A DNA stretch of 64,000 nt from DASXVU01 sp963732855. GTDB lineage: Archaea; Thermoplasmatota; Thermoplasmata; Methanomassiliicoccales; UBA472. The notes below the pieces were generated by a model. That model was given only the letters and a program-made list of their open reading frames with translations. It was not told where the DNA came from and ran no database searches. The position numbers were made by a program, and so were the translations under genes. Shown here one piece after another: positions 27,327 to 36,074 of the stretch. The DNA is taken from assembly GCA_963732855.1 (NCBI GenBank), contig CAVTBB010000002.1, positions 124,001 to 188,000 on the forward strand. The letters run 5' to 3'. Positions within the stretch are counted from its first letter, which is position 1; the number at the start of each line of letters is the position of its first letter.

Positions 27327-28025
27327 CTATGGTTTCTGCAGAACAACTTCATATAGCTTTTTGGTGAAAGGAGGCGAGGGGTCGTCGAACTCCTTGATCC
27401 AAAGAAGATCATATCCAGCTGCCAAACGCTTGATCTTCTCCTCACTGAAGAAGTGCACCACGAAACCAAGCGGATTCTGCCACATATCCTCCCCGAAATG
27501 CTTTCCCTTGCCGAAATGGGGATCGTGTACGTTCCTGACCGAATAGATGTTCAATCCTCCCGGTTTAAGCACCCTAAGAACTTCCGAGAATATGAATGCC
27601 AGCTCCGTCTCGGGGAACTGCATGGTGAAGAACATATGTGAGAAGCATGCATCGAAGGAGCCGTCATCGAACGGAAGGCCATTGCGTGCATCGCCAACCT
27701 TTAGGACCACCGACCCGGCCACCCCTTCGGAGACCGCCTTGTCCTTGATCTGACACAGTCCGGTATCGGAGTAGTCCAGAGCGGTCACTTCCATTCCGTT
27801 CTGGGCAAAAAATAACGTATCTCTGCCTTGCCCGCAACCCAGTTCCAGTATCTTCAAAGCCTTATGGCTCCGGAGCACGGGCAAAGCGATTCTCCCGAGC
27901 TCGCTGGCATCTTTCCCGAAAAAATCCTGGTTCGAGGAATATGTACTGTCCCACCTCGACATCTGGTCATTGGTCTGGTCCGGAGTCATTTTATGGCCAA
28001 GGGTTTCAAGGAGTTCACGCCTCAT
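27327..28025 (-). CDS. Class I SAM-dependent methyltransferase
   Basis: About 232 residues with the SAM-binding motif I ILELGCGQGRDTLFFA (about 59-74), motif II acidic end VTALDYSD, motif post-I VGDARNGLPFDDGSFD (about 110-125) and RVLKPGG (about 152). It is a type 11 methyltransferase like UbiE/COQ5 relatives; the substrate is unknown. The N-terminus MSRWDSTYSSNQDFFGKDASELGR matches the small-molecule (including tellurite/thiol resistance) branch loosely. Confidence 0.85.
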   Translation of the reverse strand: MRRELLETLGHKMTPDQTNDQMSRWDSTYSSNQDFFGKDASELGRIALPVLRSHKALKILELGCGQGRDTLFFAQNGMEVTALDYSDTGLCQIKDKAVSEGVAGSVVLKVGDARNGLPFDDGSFDACFSHMFFTMQFPETELAFIFSEVLRVLKPGGLNIYSVRNVHDPHFGKGKHFGEDMWQNPLGFVVHFFSEEKIKRLAAGYDLLWIKEFDDPSPPFTKKLYEVVLQKP

Positions 28026-28136
28026 AAAGCTTCGTTAATTGGGAAATCTCACCGGACTGTCTTCTCACATCGAAGCCGAGGACCGAACTATCCGGCATCC
28101 AGTAATATTAAATATTGTCGAACCGGATGAACGTTC

Positions 28137-28634
28137 ATGCCGCTCGGGGACCCCATGGGGGGAGATACTCAATATGATAGCCGAGGTGTCCTGCTCGGCG
28201 TTTCTACGGTGGCCATACCGGTTAGGGATCTTGCTGGCGCTGTCTCATTTTACGAACAAATTCTCGGCCTAACGGTACAACGGGACTCGAAGGCGGAGAA
28301 CTGGGTCGAGCTAGGCCCGAATGGAGGCCTGGGCAGAATAGCCCTCTACGTCCCGGACAAGGGGGGGCGCAGGCCAGGCGGACCGACCGGGATCATTTTG
28401 GCGACGGAGAGCATATATGACCTCCACCGGAAGATGGTCGATCGTGGAGTATTATTCGTGGTCAAGCCGGAGAAGAGGATGGTCGGAGGGCTCATCGCGA
28501 TCTTCCTAGACCAGGATGACAACCAGATCGCTGTCGTTGAGGAAACGCTGCCTCGGATCCCTGAATATTCTAAGGCTGACAAACAGGCATCTACAGAAAT
28601 GGCTCAGCCCAAAAGGACCATCACCGAGTACTGA
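28137..28634 (+). CDS. VOC/glyoxalase-fold protein
   Basis: A single vicinal-oxygen-chelate protein of about 165 residues: VSTVAIPVRDLAGAVSFYEQILGL (about 23-46), a second half with GIILATESIYDLHRKMVDRGV, and FLDQDDNQIAVVEE. The first-strand metal-ligand histidine is replaced by a small hydrophobic residue, so it may bind rather than transform its substrate. A TATA-like TAATATTAAATATT ends about 25 bases before the ATG, so the start is probably leaderless. About 20 extra residues precede the fold. It ends one base from the convergent HdrA-like gene. Confidence 0.8.
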   Translation: MPLGDPMGGDTQYDSRGVLLGVSTVAIPVRDLAGAVSFYEQILGLTVQRDSKAENWVELGPNGGLGRIALYVPDKGGRRPGGPTGIILATESIYDLHRKMVDRGVLFVVKPEKRMVGGLIAIFLDQDDNQIAVVEETLPRIPEYSKADKQASTEMAQPKRTITEY

Positions 28635-28635
28635 C

Positions 28636-29694
28636 CTACCCCTTGTGGTGAATCAGCAACTGGACCACCATGTTGGCTATGTTGCTGGCTTGCTCTATAC
28701 AAGATTTGACATCCTTGGGAGATTCAGCGCAGCCCACCGCTATGACCGGAGCTAGACCCGGCCGCATTTCGTCAACGAACAGCAAGCCTTCTTCGTCCAA
28801 CACCATTCCCAGTTGCCCGGCGAGGCGGAGCGACTCCTGCGAGAGCCGGAGGCCGACGTTCAGCACGACGATTTCCGCCGGGACCTCGTACAGCTCGTTT
28901 ATAATGGTGTTCTCCCCACAGACCAGGAGCTTGTTGTCCTTCTCCCTGACCATTGCTGGCTGCCCCCTAACGAAACGCACGCCGAGACGGCGGGCTTCCT
29001 TGTAGGCAGCTTCCTGGCCTCGACCACATGTCCGAATGTCGATGTAAAAAACGTGAACCTGCATCTTCGGGTCAAGCCTCTTGAGCGTGATCGATTCCTT
29101 CAAGGCGTTCATGCAGCAATAGTTCGAACAATAGGGCACGCCCCTCTTTTCCACTCGTGAGCCGACGCATTGGACTATGGAAACGCTGGCTGCCCCAGGT
29201 CTTCCATCCGCCTCCCATTTTGAGAGCATTCCATCGAACTCGACCGAGGTGACCACCCCGCGAAGTCTGCCCGCACCGTACTCTGGTATCGCTTTTTCGT
29301 CGATAGGCTCCATCCCGGTGGCGATGATGACGGCCTTCGCCTCGATCTCGCTCATGTCCCCTTCATCGTCAGCCATGATCGCCTTGACAAGTTCTTGCTC
29401 CCTGGATATGTTTCCCACGTGGTGACCGAGCAACAGCTTGATGTTGCTCTCCCCCCTGACCTCTTCCTTAAGGCGAAGAACTTGTTCAGAAGGGGACATG
29501 CCGCGGACGACCGTGCGAGTAATTGTTTTCGAGAGCCCGCCCAGTTCCATCTCCTTTTCCACCAGGACTACACTCAGACCGGCCATGGCAGAATCCAGTG
29601 CGGCTTGCATACCGGCTACTCCACCACCGATCACCAGGAGATCAAAGCGTTCTATCATGGGAACACAAGCGCCTGTAACAGGGTTAAGTGACAT
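28636..29694 (-). CDS. HdrA-like FAD protein without ferredoxin domains
   Basis: About 352 residues related to the FAD core of heterodisulfide reductase subunit A. The dinucleotide fold is LLVIGGGVAGMQAALDSA (about 18-35) and VEKEMELGGLSKT follows. The HdrA-type cysteine segment is CVGSRVEKRGVPYCSNYCCMNALKES (from about 188), which normally ligates an Fe-S cluster. The protein lacks the N- and C-terminal 4Fe-4S domains of full HdrA (650+ residues). It ends NVGLRLSQESL...APVIAVGCAESPKD, the second FAD-site strand. A TATA-like GAATTATCT about 25 bases upstream supports the ATG at 29694; ATG at 29658 is the alternative. Role likely electron bifurcation or transfer with unknown partners. Confidence 0.82.
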   Translation of the reverse strand: MSLNPVTGACVPMIERFDLLVIGGGVAGMQAALDSAMAGLSVVLVEKEMELGGLSKTITRTVVRGMSPSEQVLRLKEEVRGESNIKLLLGHHVGNISREQELVKAIMADDEGDMSEIEAKAVIIATGMEPIDEKAIPEYGAGRLRGVVTSVEFDGMLSKWEADGRPGAASVSIVQCVGSRVEKRGVPYCSNYCCMNALKESITLKRLDPKMQVHVFYIDIRTCGRGQEAAYKEARRLGVRFVRGQPAMVREKDNKLLVCGENTIINELYEVPAEIVVLNVGLRLSQESLRLAGQLGMVLDEEGLLFVDEMRPGLAPVIAVGCAESPKDVKSCIEQASNIANMVVQLLIHHKG

Positions 29695-29840
29695 AAGCGT
29701 TGTTAAACGAGATAATTCAAGATTCTAATGACTTGCATTTTCGTTAGTGATGGTAATATCTAAATCGGTACCGGATGATTTACATTGGGGGATAGAGGGG
29801 GGGTCAAACAATAATCAAAAAGGTCTCATCTAAAAAGGTT

Positions 29841-30698
29841 GTGATCGCCATGACGATCATCATTATCGTTTTGATCCTGGGATCGCTCATGCTTGTTTGC
29901 ATCAAACCAGCGTCCAGCGCAGGACTCATCCTTCTGAGACAAGATGGAATTAGGGAAGGTGACTTTTTTGACTATGATGTTACCGGTACCTTCAACAACA
30001 CCTCCGTTACTGGAACATACCACATAGAAATGGGTTCGGGTCTGAGCTGGTCGGTCTGGAAGAATATGTCAGATCCGAGATTGAACGCCATATTGGATCA
30101 AGATATTCCTTTCGGTTTCTTCGACAGCAGCAGCGAAGTGGGGGCAGGTAAATATCTAACCAGCTACGGTTTGAAGGATGTCGTCTGGTTGTTCAAGGCA
30201 AATCAGAAATGGGTATCCATCTGTTATACTGGAACGGACCCTGCGGTCATCTACGGATCCGTGGTCAATGGACAAGACTTCCATCTTGACATCGTTCTCA
30301 AAGATACCGGCAATCCATGGGCGATTACTAACAACACCTCGACATTGTCATTGAATCCTGAATCGACACCTGATACCAATCGAGGTGAAATTGGGGGCGT
30401 GGACAACGCTGGGGTAACACACATGACAATATTTTACACCGAACATGGCGGTTTGCTGCGATACTTCCTCAACGCCACCGACGTTGACATCCTTGCCTTT
30501 GGAGACGGGAATATTCGCTCCATGGCTGAAGGAGGTCCATATGCATTCGATCCGAGGTTGACCGGGGCGCATGCAGGCGACCTATCCGATGAGATGATCA
30601 TACCTGTTGGGTTCTATGCGATCACGTTCATCGGTCAAACCCAATACCGCGACCAGACCGCTCATTCCTCGTTCACTTGGATATTGACCAAGTACTAA
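29841..30698 (+). CDS. Secreted or membrane-tethered protein, unknown
   Basis: About 285 residues: an N-terminal hydrophobic signal/anchor (MTIIIIVLILGSLMLVCI, cleavage plausible after ASSA), then a mature beta-rich domain with many N-x-S/T sequons and EGDFFDYDVTGTFNN near the start. No family recognised. The start is uncertain. The best canonical codon is GTG at 29841, but the same frame is open back to 29796 and codes basic residues (IIKKVSSKKVV) just after a GAGGGGGGG, as expected of a signal-peptide N-region; no canonical start codon is available there. Confidence 0.6.
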   Translation: MIAMTIIIIVLILGSLMLVCIKPASSAGLILLRQDGIREGDFFDYDVTGTFNNTSVTGTYHIEMGSGLSWSVWKNMSDPRLNAILDQDIPFGFFDSSSEVGAGKYLTSYGLKDVVWLFKANQKWVSICYTGTDPAVIYGSVVNGQDFHLDIVLKDTGNPWAITNNTSTLSLNPESTPDTNRGEIGGVDNAGVTHMTIFYTEHGGLLRYFLNATDVDILAFGDGNIRSMAEGGPYAFDPRLTGAHAGDLSDEMIIPVGFYAITFIGQTQYRDQTAHSSFTWILTKY

Positions 30699-30772
30699 CC
30701 TCGGTGACATTCACTTGACAGGAACGACGCCCTCAGGACAATCAGGAGCCTGGTCCCCGCAAAAGGTAAATA

Positions 30773-31585
30773 ATGATTCCTGCGTCTCAAAGAACTGGGT
30801 CAAGTCACATGCTGGAAGTCGAGAACCTGAGCGTCGAGGTCGGCGGCAGAGAAGTGCTGCATGACCTGAACATTAGTGTCATGGACGGTTATACGAACGT
30901 ATTGTTCGGACCGAACGGTTCGGGCAAATCAACGTTGCTGATGACCATCATGGGATTCAGCGGCTACAAGGTCACCCAAGGCATGATCAAGCTCAACGGT
31001 GAGGACATCACTGGGCTTTCAGTCTCGGACCGGGCACGCAAAGGCATAGGCATGATGATGCAGCGCCCACCGAACCTGACCGGCGTGAGGCTGCGGGACC
31101 TGGTCAAGGTCACCAGCCGAGGAAGGACCGACCCGGAAAAACTGGCCATCGATCTGGACATGCAACCGTTCCTGGCCCGGGACGTGAACGTCGGATTCTC
31201 CGGTGGGGAGATCAAGCGCTCAGAGCTGTTGCAACTGGAGGCGCAGAATCCCTGCCTTTTTCTATTGGATGAACCGGAATCAGGCGTGGACATTGTCTCC
31301 ATCCAGAAGGTCGGCGCCAAGGTGAATGAGCTCCTCCACGACAAGATGGGCTGTGCCGGGAAGCGGGACATGAGCGGAAGGGCCGCATTGATCATCACCC
31401 ATACCGGTGCGATACTGGATTATGTCGAGGCGGACCGCGGCTACGTGCTATGCAAAGGCACGGTGGCGTGTTCCGGCAATCCGAGGGAACTGCTCTCGGA
31501 GATTAGGCGCATGGGCTATGATGAATGCATACGCTGCAAGCTGAACCTGAAGAAGCCCAACGTCGAGTTGGCGAAGGGGGCCTGA
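30773..31585 (+). CDS. sufC: Fe-S assembly ATPase SufC
   Basis: ABC-type ATPase of the Suf iron-sulfur assembly system. Walker A FGPNGSGKSTLL (about 45-56), Q-loop MMMQRPP, signature FSGGEIKRSELLQL (about 142), Walker B LFLLDEPESGVD (about 162) and ITHTG switch. The GGEIKR form and LDEPESGVD are typical of SufC. The C-terminal CIRCK lies just before the end. ATG at 30809 (MLEVENLSV) is an alternative start. It lies three bases upstream of sufB, its scaffold partner. Confidence 0.9.
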   Translation: MIPASQRTGSSHMLEVENLSVEVGGREVLHDLNISVMDGYTNVLFGPNGSGKSTLLMTIMGFSGYKVTQGMIKLNGEDITGLSVSDRARKGIGMMMQRPPNLTGVRLRDLVKVTSRGRTDPEKLAIDLDMQPFLARDVNVGFSGGEIKRSELLQLEAQNPCLFLLDEPESGVDIVSIQKVGAKVNELLHDKMGCAGKRDMSGRAALIITHTGAILDYVEADRGYVLCKGTVACSGNPRELLSEIRRMGYDECIRCKLNLKKPNVELAKGA

Positions 31586-31587
31586 AA

Positions 31588-32808
31588 ATGGCCACTGAAA
31601 CCTTGAAGAAGAGGGCGGAAGAGGCCAAAGGGAAGAAGGCGACGTTCGGGGAGGACATAGAGCTCGAGCATTTCAAGGAGGCTAGGCGGGACATACCCAC
31701 GGCCGAGTCGCTTGAATCATTGAGCGAATCCGACAGAAGAATGCTGCTGAACGCAGGCGTCATGCCGAGCGGTGAGGGACGCTCCGGTTCCTTTGTCCTC
31801 ATGGACAACACCGTGGTCCACGAATCCATACAGGGAACCGGGGTCGAAGTCACTTCGGTCCAGCAAGCACTCAAGAACCACGACTGGGTTAAGGACTACA
31901 GCTGGAAGGCGGTCGCGGTCGATGCGGACAAGTATACGGCCAGGACCTATCTGGAAGAGGCGGACGGTTACTTCATCCGGGCGCTGGCGGGGCACAAGGT
32001 GCAGCTGCCTGTGCAGACCTGCCTGATGGTAAAGAGCAAAGACGCTGCGCAGACGGTGCATAACATTATCATCATCGAGGAAGGCGCAGAACTCGAGGTC
32101 CTCACCGGATGCTCGACCAGCAAGGGAGTGGAGCGAGCCTTGCACTTGGGTATATCCGAGTTCTATATCAAGAAAGGAGCCAAGCTGACGTTCACCATGA
32201 TCCACAACTGGTCCGAGACCATGGGCGTCCGTCCACGCACGGTCGTGCTGCAGGAGGAGAACTCGACCTACATTTCTAACTACGTCGCGCTTAGGCCGGT
32301 CAAGTCCATCCAGGCATATCCGACCACGAGGATGGACGGGGCTGGGTCGGTGGCCCGTTTCAGTACCGTGGCCATTGGGCACCCGGGCAGCGAGTTGGAT
32401 CTCGGTGGAAGGGCCATTATGAACGCCCCCAATACCAGATGCGAGATCATCTCCAGGACCGTATCGACAGGAGGTAAGATCATTTCCAGGGGCCAGCTCA
32501 TAGGCAAGGCTCCAGGGATCAAGGCGCACCTGGAATGCAAAGGGCTGATCCTGCACGAAAGCGGGATCCAGATTGCGATACCGGAGCTAGAGGCATACGT
32601 TCCCGACGTGGAGATGACGCACGAGGCAGCGGTAGGCAAGATCGCCCAGGATCAAGTCGAGTACCTGATGTCCCGCGGCCTCACGGAAGAGGAAGCCGTC
32701 GGCATGATCGTGAGGGGATTCCTCGATGTGAGCATCATGGGCTTACCGGACCAGCTCAAGGATGAGATCGACGCGACGATGCAGCAAGCAGACATCGGCA
32801 AGATGTGA
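31588..32808 (+). CDS. sufB: Fe-S assembly scaffold SufB
   Basis: About 406 residues. Right-handed beta-helix scaffold on which Suf builds Fe-S clusters: HNIIIIEEGAELEVLTGCSTSKG (about 153-175), FTMIHNWSETMGVRPRT and GRAIMNAPNTRCEIISRTVS are family signatures. SRGQLIGKAPGIKAHLECKGLIL and the C-terminal EEEAVGMIVRGFLD follow. There is no sufD, sufS or sufU in the window, as in many archaea that use a SufBC pair. ATG at 31588 follows the sufC stop by two bases. Confidence 0.93.
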   Translation: MATETLKKRAEEAKGKKATFGEDIELEHFKEARRDIPTAESLESLSESDRRMLLNAGVMPSGEGRSGSFVLMDNTVVHESIQGTGVEVTSVQQALKNHDWVKDYSWKAVAVDADKYTARTYLEEADGYFIRALAGHKVQLPVQTCLMVKSKDAAQTVHNIIIIEEGAELEVLTGCSTSKGVERALHLGISEFYIKKGAKLTFTMIHNWSETMGVRPRTVVLQEENSTYISNYVALRPVKSIQAYPTTRMDGAGSVARFSTVAIGHPGSELDLGGRAIMNAPNTRCEIISRTVSTGGKIISRGQLIGKAPGIKAHLECKGLILHESGIQIAIPELEAYVPDVEMTHEAAVGKIAQDQVEYLMSRGLTEEEAVGMIVRGFLDVSIMGLPDQLKDEIDATMQQADIGKM

Positions 32809-32947
32809 TCAGGCAACGGGTGATATCGCCCCACTCCCATTCCCTCATTTTACGATAATCGTAGTATCTTCTCAGTGAAACGGAGCATGCTATGCCCTAT
32901 CATCGATAGTCTTTCAAAAGCTTTATTTTACCCCCGTTTATTACGGT

Positions 32948-33484
32948 GTGGGGATAAGATTGGTGGGGGATACATACGAATTGGACATGGACAGTGCATT
33001 ACTAGACGCGATCGGACGTCTTAACAAACAAGACAAGGCAGAAGTCGCGCATTTTATCATTGACCCAGTAGTGCTGTTCATTTTGGGGGCGACGTCGAGG
33101 AGAAACCTGACCGTGAGCGAGATGGCACCGTCTATCAACCTGCCGATCGCCACCTGCTACAAGCTGGTCTACCAGTTGGAGGCATTCGGTCTGATGTCAA
33201 AGGTGGGAGTGTCTAGAACATCGGGACGGGGCAAGGCATCGACCTACACCTCGATCCTGAAGTCATTGAACCTAGAACTCAGGAACGGCACCATCCTGAT
33301 GACGGTCACCTGGAAGAACAATCATCGTGAGTCGTTTCGGCGCGAATTGAACACAGAGCCGACGAACACTGCGTTCGCACTGTTGGTCAACCCGCTGGAC
33401 CTGTCGATTAACGAGGAATACATAGAGCCACGTTACCGCGGTTATCTGACCCAGCCGGTCAAGAACGTTGGGGCCATTGAGTAA
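32948..33484 (+). CDS. Winged-helix transcription regulator (ArsR-like)
   Basis: About 178 residues. The centre carries a winged helix: LFILGATSRRNLTVSEMAPSINLPIATCYKLVYQLEAFGLM (about 39-79), with recognition helix around PIATCYKLVYQLE, then a basic wing SRTSGRGKAST. N-terminal residues 1-35 and the C-terminal 80 residues have no obvious ligand motif. GTG at 32948 lies about 20 bases after a TATA-like TTTATTTTA (32921-32929), suggesting a leaderless start. It stands alone after sufBC; it could regulate them, but no operator evidence was found. Confidence 0.7.
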   Translation: MGIRLVGDTYELDMDSALLDAIGRLNKQDKAEVAHFIIDPVVLFILGATSRRNLTVSEMAPSINLPIATCYKLVYQLEAFGLMSKVGVSRTSGRGKASTYTSILKSLNLELRNGTILMTVTWKNNHRESFRRELNTEPTNTAFALLVNPLDLSINEEYIEPRYRGYLTQPVKNVGAIE

Positions 33485-33549
33485 ACTTTTGCTCTCCTGA
33501 GTAGGAAATAGGCTCAATTCTTTCAATCTTCCAGATCACCCGATGCCGT

Positions 33550-34347
33550 TCAGAACCGATAGCCGACCTGGAATCCTAGTTCTTTGATCATGGAGACCAA
33601 CAGGTAACGGTGTTTGAGTGCATCCAGCATACCTCGTGACTTCGATTTGGAACGATGGAACGAATCGATCTTCATCTGATCGCGGTAGGCACGCGTCCTT
33701 CTCCCGATGGACCTCTGATGTCTGTATAGCTCTAGCGCATTGCTTTCCTCGTTATGCCATACTGCATCTGGGACTATGGTCGAATCCGTGCTCTTCTCCC
33801 GCACTTTCGAGTATACCAGCGAGTCCTCGTAACTTCCCATGGTCGGGATCATAGATTCGGGAATCTGGGAATAGGCATATTCCAGCAAGACGCGTTTGAA
33901 AAGGCGGGGGTAGACATTGTAACCCTCACCCCCGTTCATGGCCTCGGTCTCGAAGAACAGCCTCTGCCGGTCCAGCTCCCTTTGGACCCAATTCGAGGGT
34001 TTGTAGGAGCGTTCGCCTAGCACGATCATGTCGTGTTTATGCATCTGCTCGACACAACGTAACAGGGCGCCCGGCTGTATCACTTGATCGGCGTCGACGT
34101 GCATGATCCAATCACCCCTCGAGGCTTTCAGACCCTCTACTCTTGCTCCGAGAAGCCTGCCGGGATAATCGACCACCTTCGCACCAAAACCGGCCGCGAT
34201 CTCTTTGGTCCGGTCCTTAGAAAATGAATCGACCAGGATCACCTCGATATTGCTGTATTCCTGTTCCTTGATGGACTGTAACGCCATGCCTATGTGCCTC
34301 TCCTCGTTCAGTGATGGTATGATGATGGAGATGAGCCCTACATCCAT
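33550..34347 (-). CDS. Family 2 glycosyltransferase
   Basis: About 265 residues, GT-A fold: ISIIIPSLNEERHIGMALQSIKEQ (5-28), ILVDSFSKDRTKEIA (36-50) and the DxD-like DWIMHVDADQVIQPGAL (about 77-93). No membrane helices are evident, so it is a cytosolic transferase. ATG at 34347 is chosen: it precedes the fold directly and lies behind a TATA-like TCTATTTATCTAAG. The frame extends upstream but into the divergent promoter. It likely adds a sugar to the surface glycan made from the neighbouring heptose genes. Confidence 0.85.
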   Translation of the reverse strand: MDVGLISIIIPSLNEERHIGMALQSIKEQEYSNIEVILVDSFSKDRTKEIAAGFGAKVVDYPGRLLGARVEGLKASRGDWIMHVDADQVIQPGALLRCVEQMHKHDMIVLGERSYKPSNWVQRELDRQRLFFETEAMNGGEGYNVYPRLFKRVLLEYAYSQIPESMIPTMGSYEDSLVYSKVREKSTDSTIVPDAVWHNEESNALELYRHQRSIGRRTRAYRDQMKIDSFHRSKSKSRGMLDALKHRYLLVSMIKELGFQVGYRF

Positions 34348-34476
34348 ATGAAGACCGCCTGGCCAGTATCCAGACTTAGATAAATAGAAATATCGGTCAT
34401 CTCGTCCTGAAAGACGTCTAGACCACGCCCGACTTGGTAACTGAGGGCAGTGGATATTGGAAGGAAAGAAGGTCAC

Positions 34477-35469
34477 ATGATCATCACCAGGACCCCTTAC
34501 CGGATCAGCTTCGTCGGTGGCGGCTCCGACATGGAATCGTTCTATGGGAAGCATCAGGGGGCCGTTCTCAGCTCCACCATCAACAAGTTTGTCTACATTT
34601 CATCGCACCATTTCTTCGAGGAGCAAAGCATCCGCTTGAAGTACTCTAAGAACGAGACTGTCAAGTCCATCGCCGATATCCAGCATCCATTGTTTCGAGA
34701 GGCTCTGTCCCAATTCGGGGTGAAAGGGTCATTGGAGATGAGCTCCAATGGAGATGTGCCGGCAGGGACCGGGCTCGGATCATCATCGGCCTTCACCGTG
34801 GGGCTTCTGCACAATCTCTACGTGCGTGAGGGCAAATACGCGACCAAGACACTCCTTGCCGAGGAGGCATGCGCGATCGAGATCGATCGTCTGAAGGAAC
34901 CCATCGGCAAACAGGACCACTACGCCGCTGCCTTCGGGGGCCTGAACGTCATCCGCTTCAACACCAACGGGACCGTAGAGGTGGAACCGATCCATCTCAA
35001 CCAGAGGACGAATCGGGAATTGCAGGAGAATCTGCTGATGTTCTACACCGGTACCCAAAGGAGCGCATCCACCATCCTGCAGGAGCAGAAGGACAACATA
35101 GCCGCGATGAAGAAGTCAGACGTACTGATCAAGATGGTCGACCTAGTTTGGGAGTTACGAGACAGCCTCTTCAGCGGGGACCTCTCGTCTTTCGGAGAGA
35201 TCCTAGACCGGAATTGGGCATTGAAACAGAAGCTGGCGAACGGCATCGGAACGGACCAGGTCACCTCGATGTATCGCAGAGGTATTGCGGCTGGGGCCTT
35301 GGGAGGCAAGCTTTTGGGTGCCGGGGGCGGCGGGTTCCTGCTCTTTTACTGCGAAAAGGAAAGGCAGGAAAGGTTACGGGCAGAGCTCGCAGCACATCAG
35401 GAACTGAAGTTCAAGTTCGAGAACGAGGGTTCGAAGTTGGTTTTCGTGGGTGACGAGTATGAAGGCTGA
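34477..35469 (+). CDS. hddA: Heptose 7-phosphate kinase (GHMP family, HddA-like)
   Basis: GHMP kinase of about 330 residues: TPYRISFVGGGSDMESFY (about 5-22), ATP loop GDVPAGTGLGSSSAFTVG (about 92-109) and C-terminal GGKLLGAGGGGFLLFYC (about 270-286). The TPYRISFVGGGTD-type N-terminus marks the D-glycero-D-manno-heptose-7-phosphate kinase subgroup, which phosphorylates C1 in the GDP-heptose route. ATG at 34477 follows AAGGTC. It overlaps gmhA, supporting the heptose assignment over other sugar kinases. Confidence 0.82.
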   Translation: MIITRTPYRISFVGGGSDMESFYGKHQGAVLSSTINKFVYISSHHFFEEQSIRLKYSKNETVKSIADIQHPLFREALSQFGVKGSLEMSSNGDVPAGTGLGSSSAFTVGLLHNLYVREGKYATKTLLAEEACAIEIDRLKEPIGKQDHYAAAFGGLNVIRFNTNGTVEVEPIHLNQRTNRELQENLLMFYTGTQRSASTILQEQKDNIAAMKKSDVLIKMVDLVWELRDSLFSGDLSSFGEILDRNWALKQKLANGIGTDQVTSMYRRGIAAGALGGKLLGAGGGGFLLFYCEKERQERLRAELAAHQELKFKFENEGSKLVFVGDEYEG

Positions 35470-36040
35470 AGGGATCGACCGATACCTGGAGGAGGTCAAA
35501 TCGACCTTGGACAAACTCGATCGTGAAGACCTGGAAACGTTCGCCGATGCGCTCATGAAGGCATACCAGGACGGAAACCAGATCTTCGTCTTCGGGAACG
35601 GTGGCAGCGGCTCCACAGCCTCGCACTTCTGCGGAGATTTCCTGAAAGGGGTATCATACGGACTGGGAAAGAGGTTCCGGTTCCTATGCCTCAACGATAA
35701 TATACCAGCTTTGCTGGCAATCGCCAACGACACCGGTTACGAGAACGTCTTTGTGGAACAATTGAAGAACCATATGCGAAAAGATGACCTGGTGATCGGG
35801 ATCTCCGGCAGCGGCAACTCGATGAACGTGGTCAAGGCATTGCAATACGCCAATGACAATAGCGCGGTCACCGTGGCCATGTGCGGCTACGACGGAGGTA
35901 GGATCGTCGGCATGACGGACATCCATATTCACGCCCGGATAACGAACATGGAGGTTACCGAGGACGTGCACTTGGTCGCAATTCACTGCCTCAAGACATT
36001 GTTGAAGGAGAGACTTCGGAACCAGCAGGTTCAGAGCTGA
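35459..36040 (+). CDS. gmhA: Sedoheptulose-7-phosphate isomerase (GmhA-like)
   Basis: SIS-domain protein of about 193 residues: IFVFGNGGSGSTASHFCGDF (about 42-61), IGISGSGNSMNVVKAL (about 116-131) and a C-terminal EDVHLVAIHCLKTLLKERL. These match phosphoheptose isomerases, which make D-glycero-D-manno-heptose 7-phosphate. The start overlaps the hddA end by 11 bases. Together with hddA it gives two of the four steps to GDP-heptose; a phosphatase and nucleotidyltransferase are not in the window. Confidence 0.88.
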   Translation: MKAEGIDRYLEEVKSTLDKLDREDLETFADALMKAYQDGNQIFVFGNGGSGSTASHFCGDFLKGVSYGLGKRFRFLCLNDNIPALLAIANDTGYENVFVEQLKNHMRKDDLVIGISGSGNSMNVVKALQYANDNSAVTVAMCGYDGGRIVGMTDIHIHARITNMEVTEDVHLVAIHCLKTLLKERLRNQQVQS

Positions 36041-36074
36041 TCGATTCGATTAGGATTCTAAAGGTGACACGGAC

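Noticed and set aside
31717..32556. 279-codon minus-strand frame opposite sufB
   Set aside because: Shadow of sufB; no motif and no promoter.
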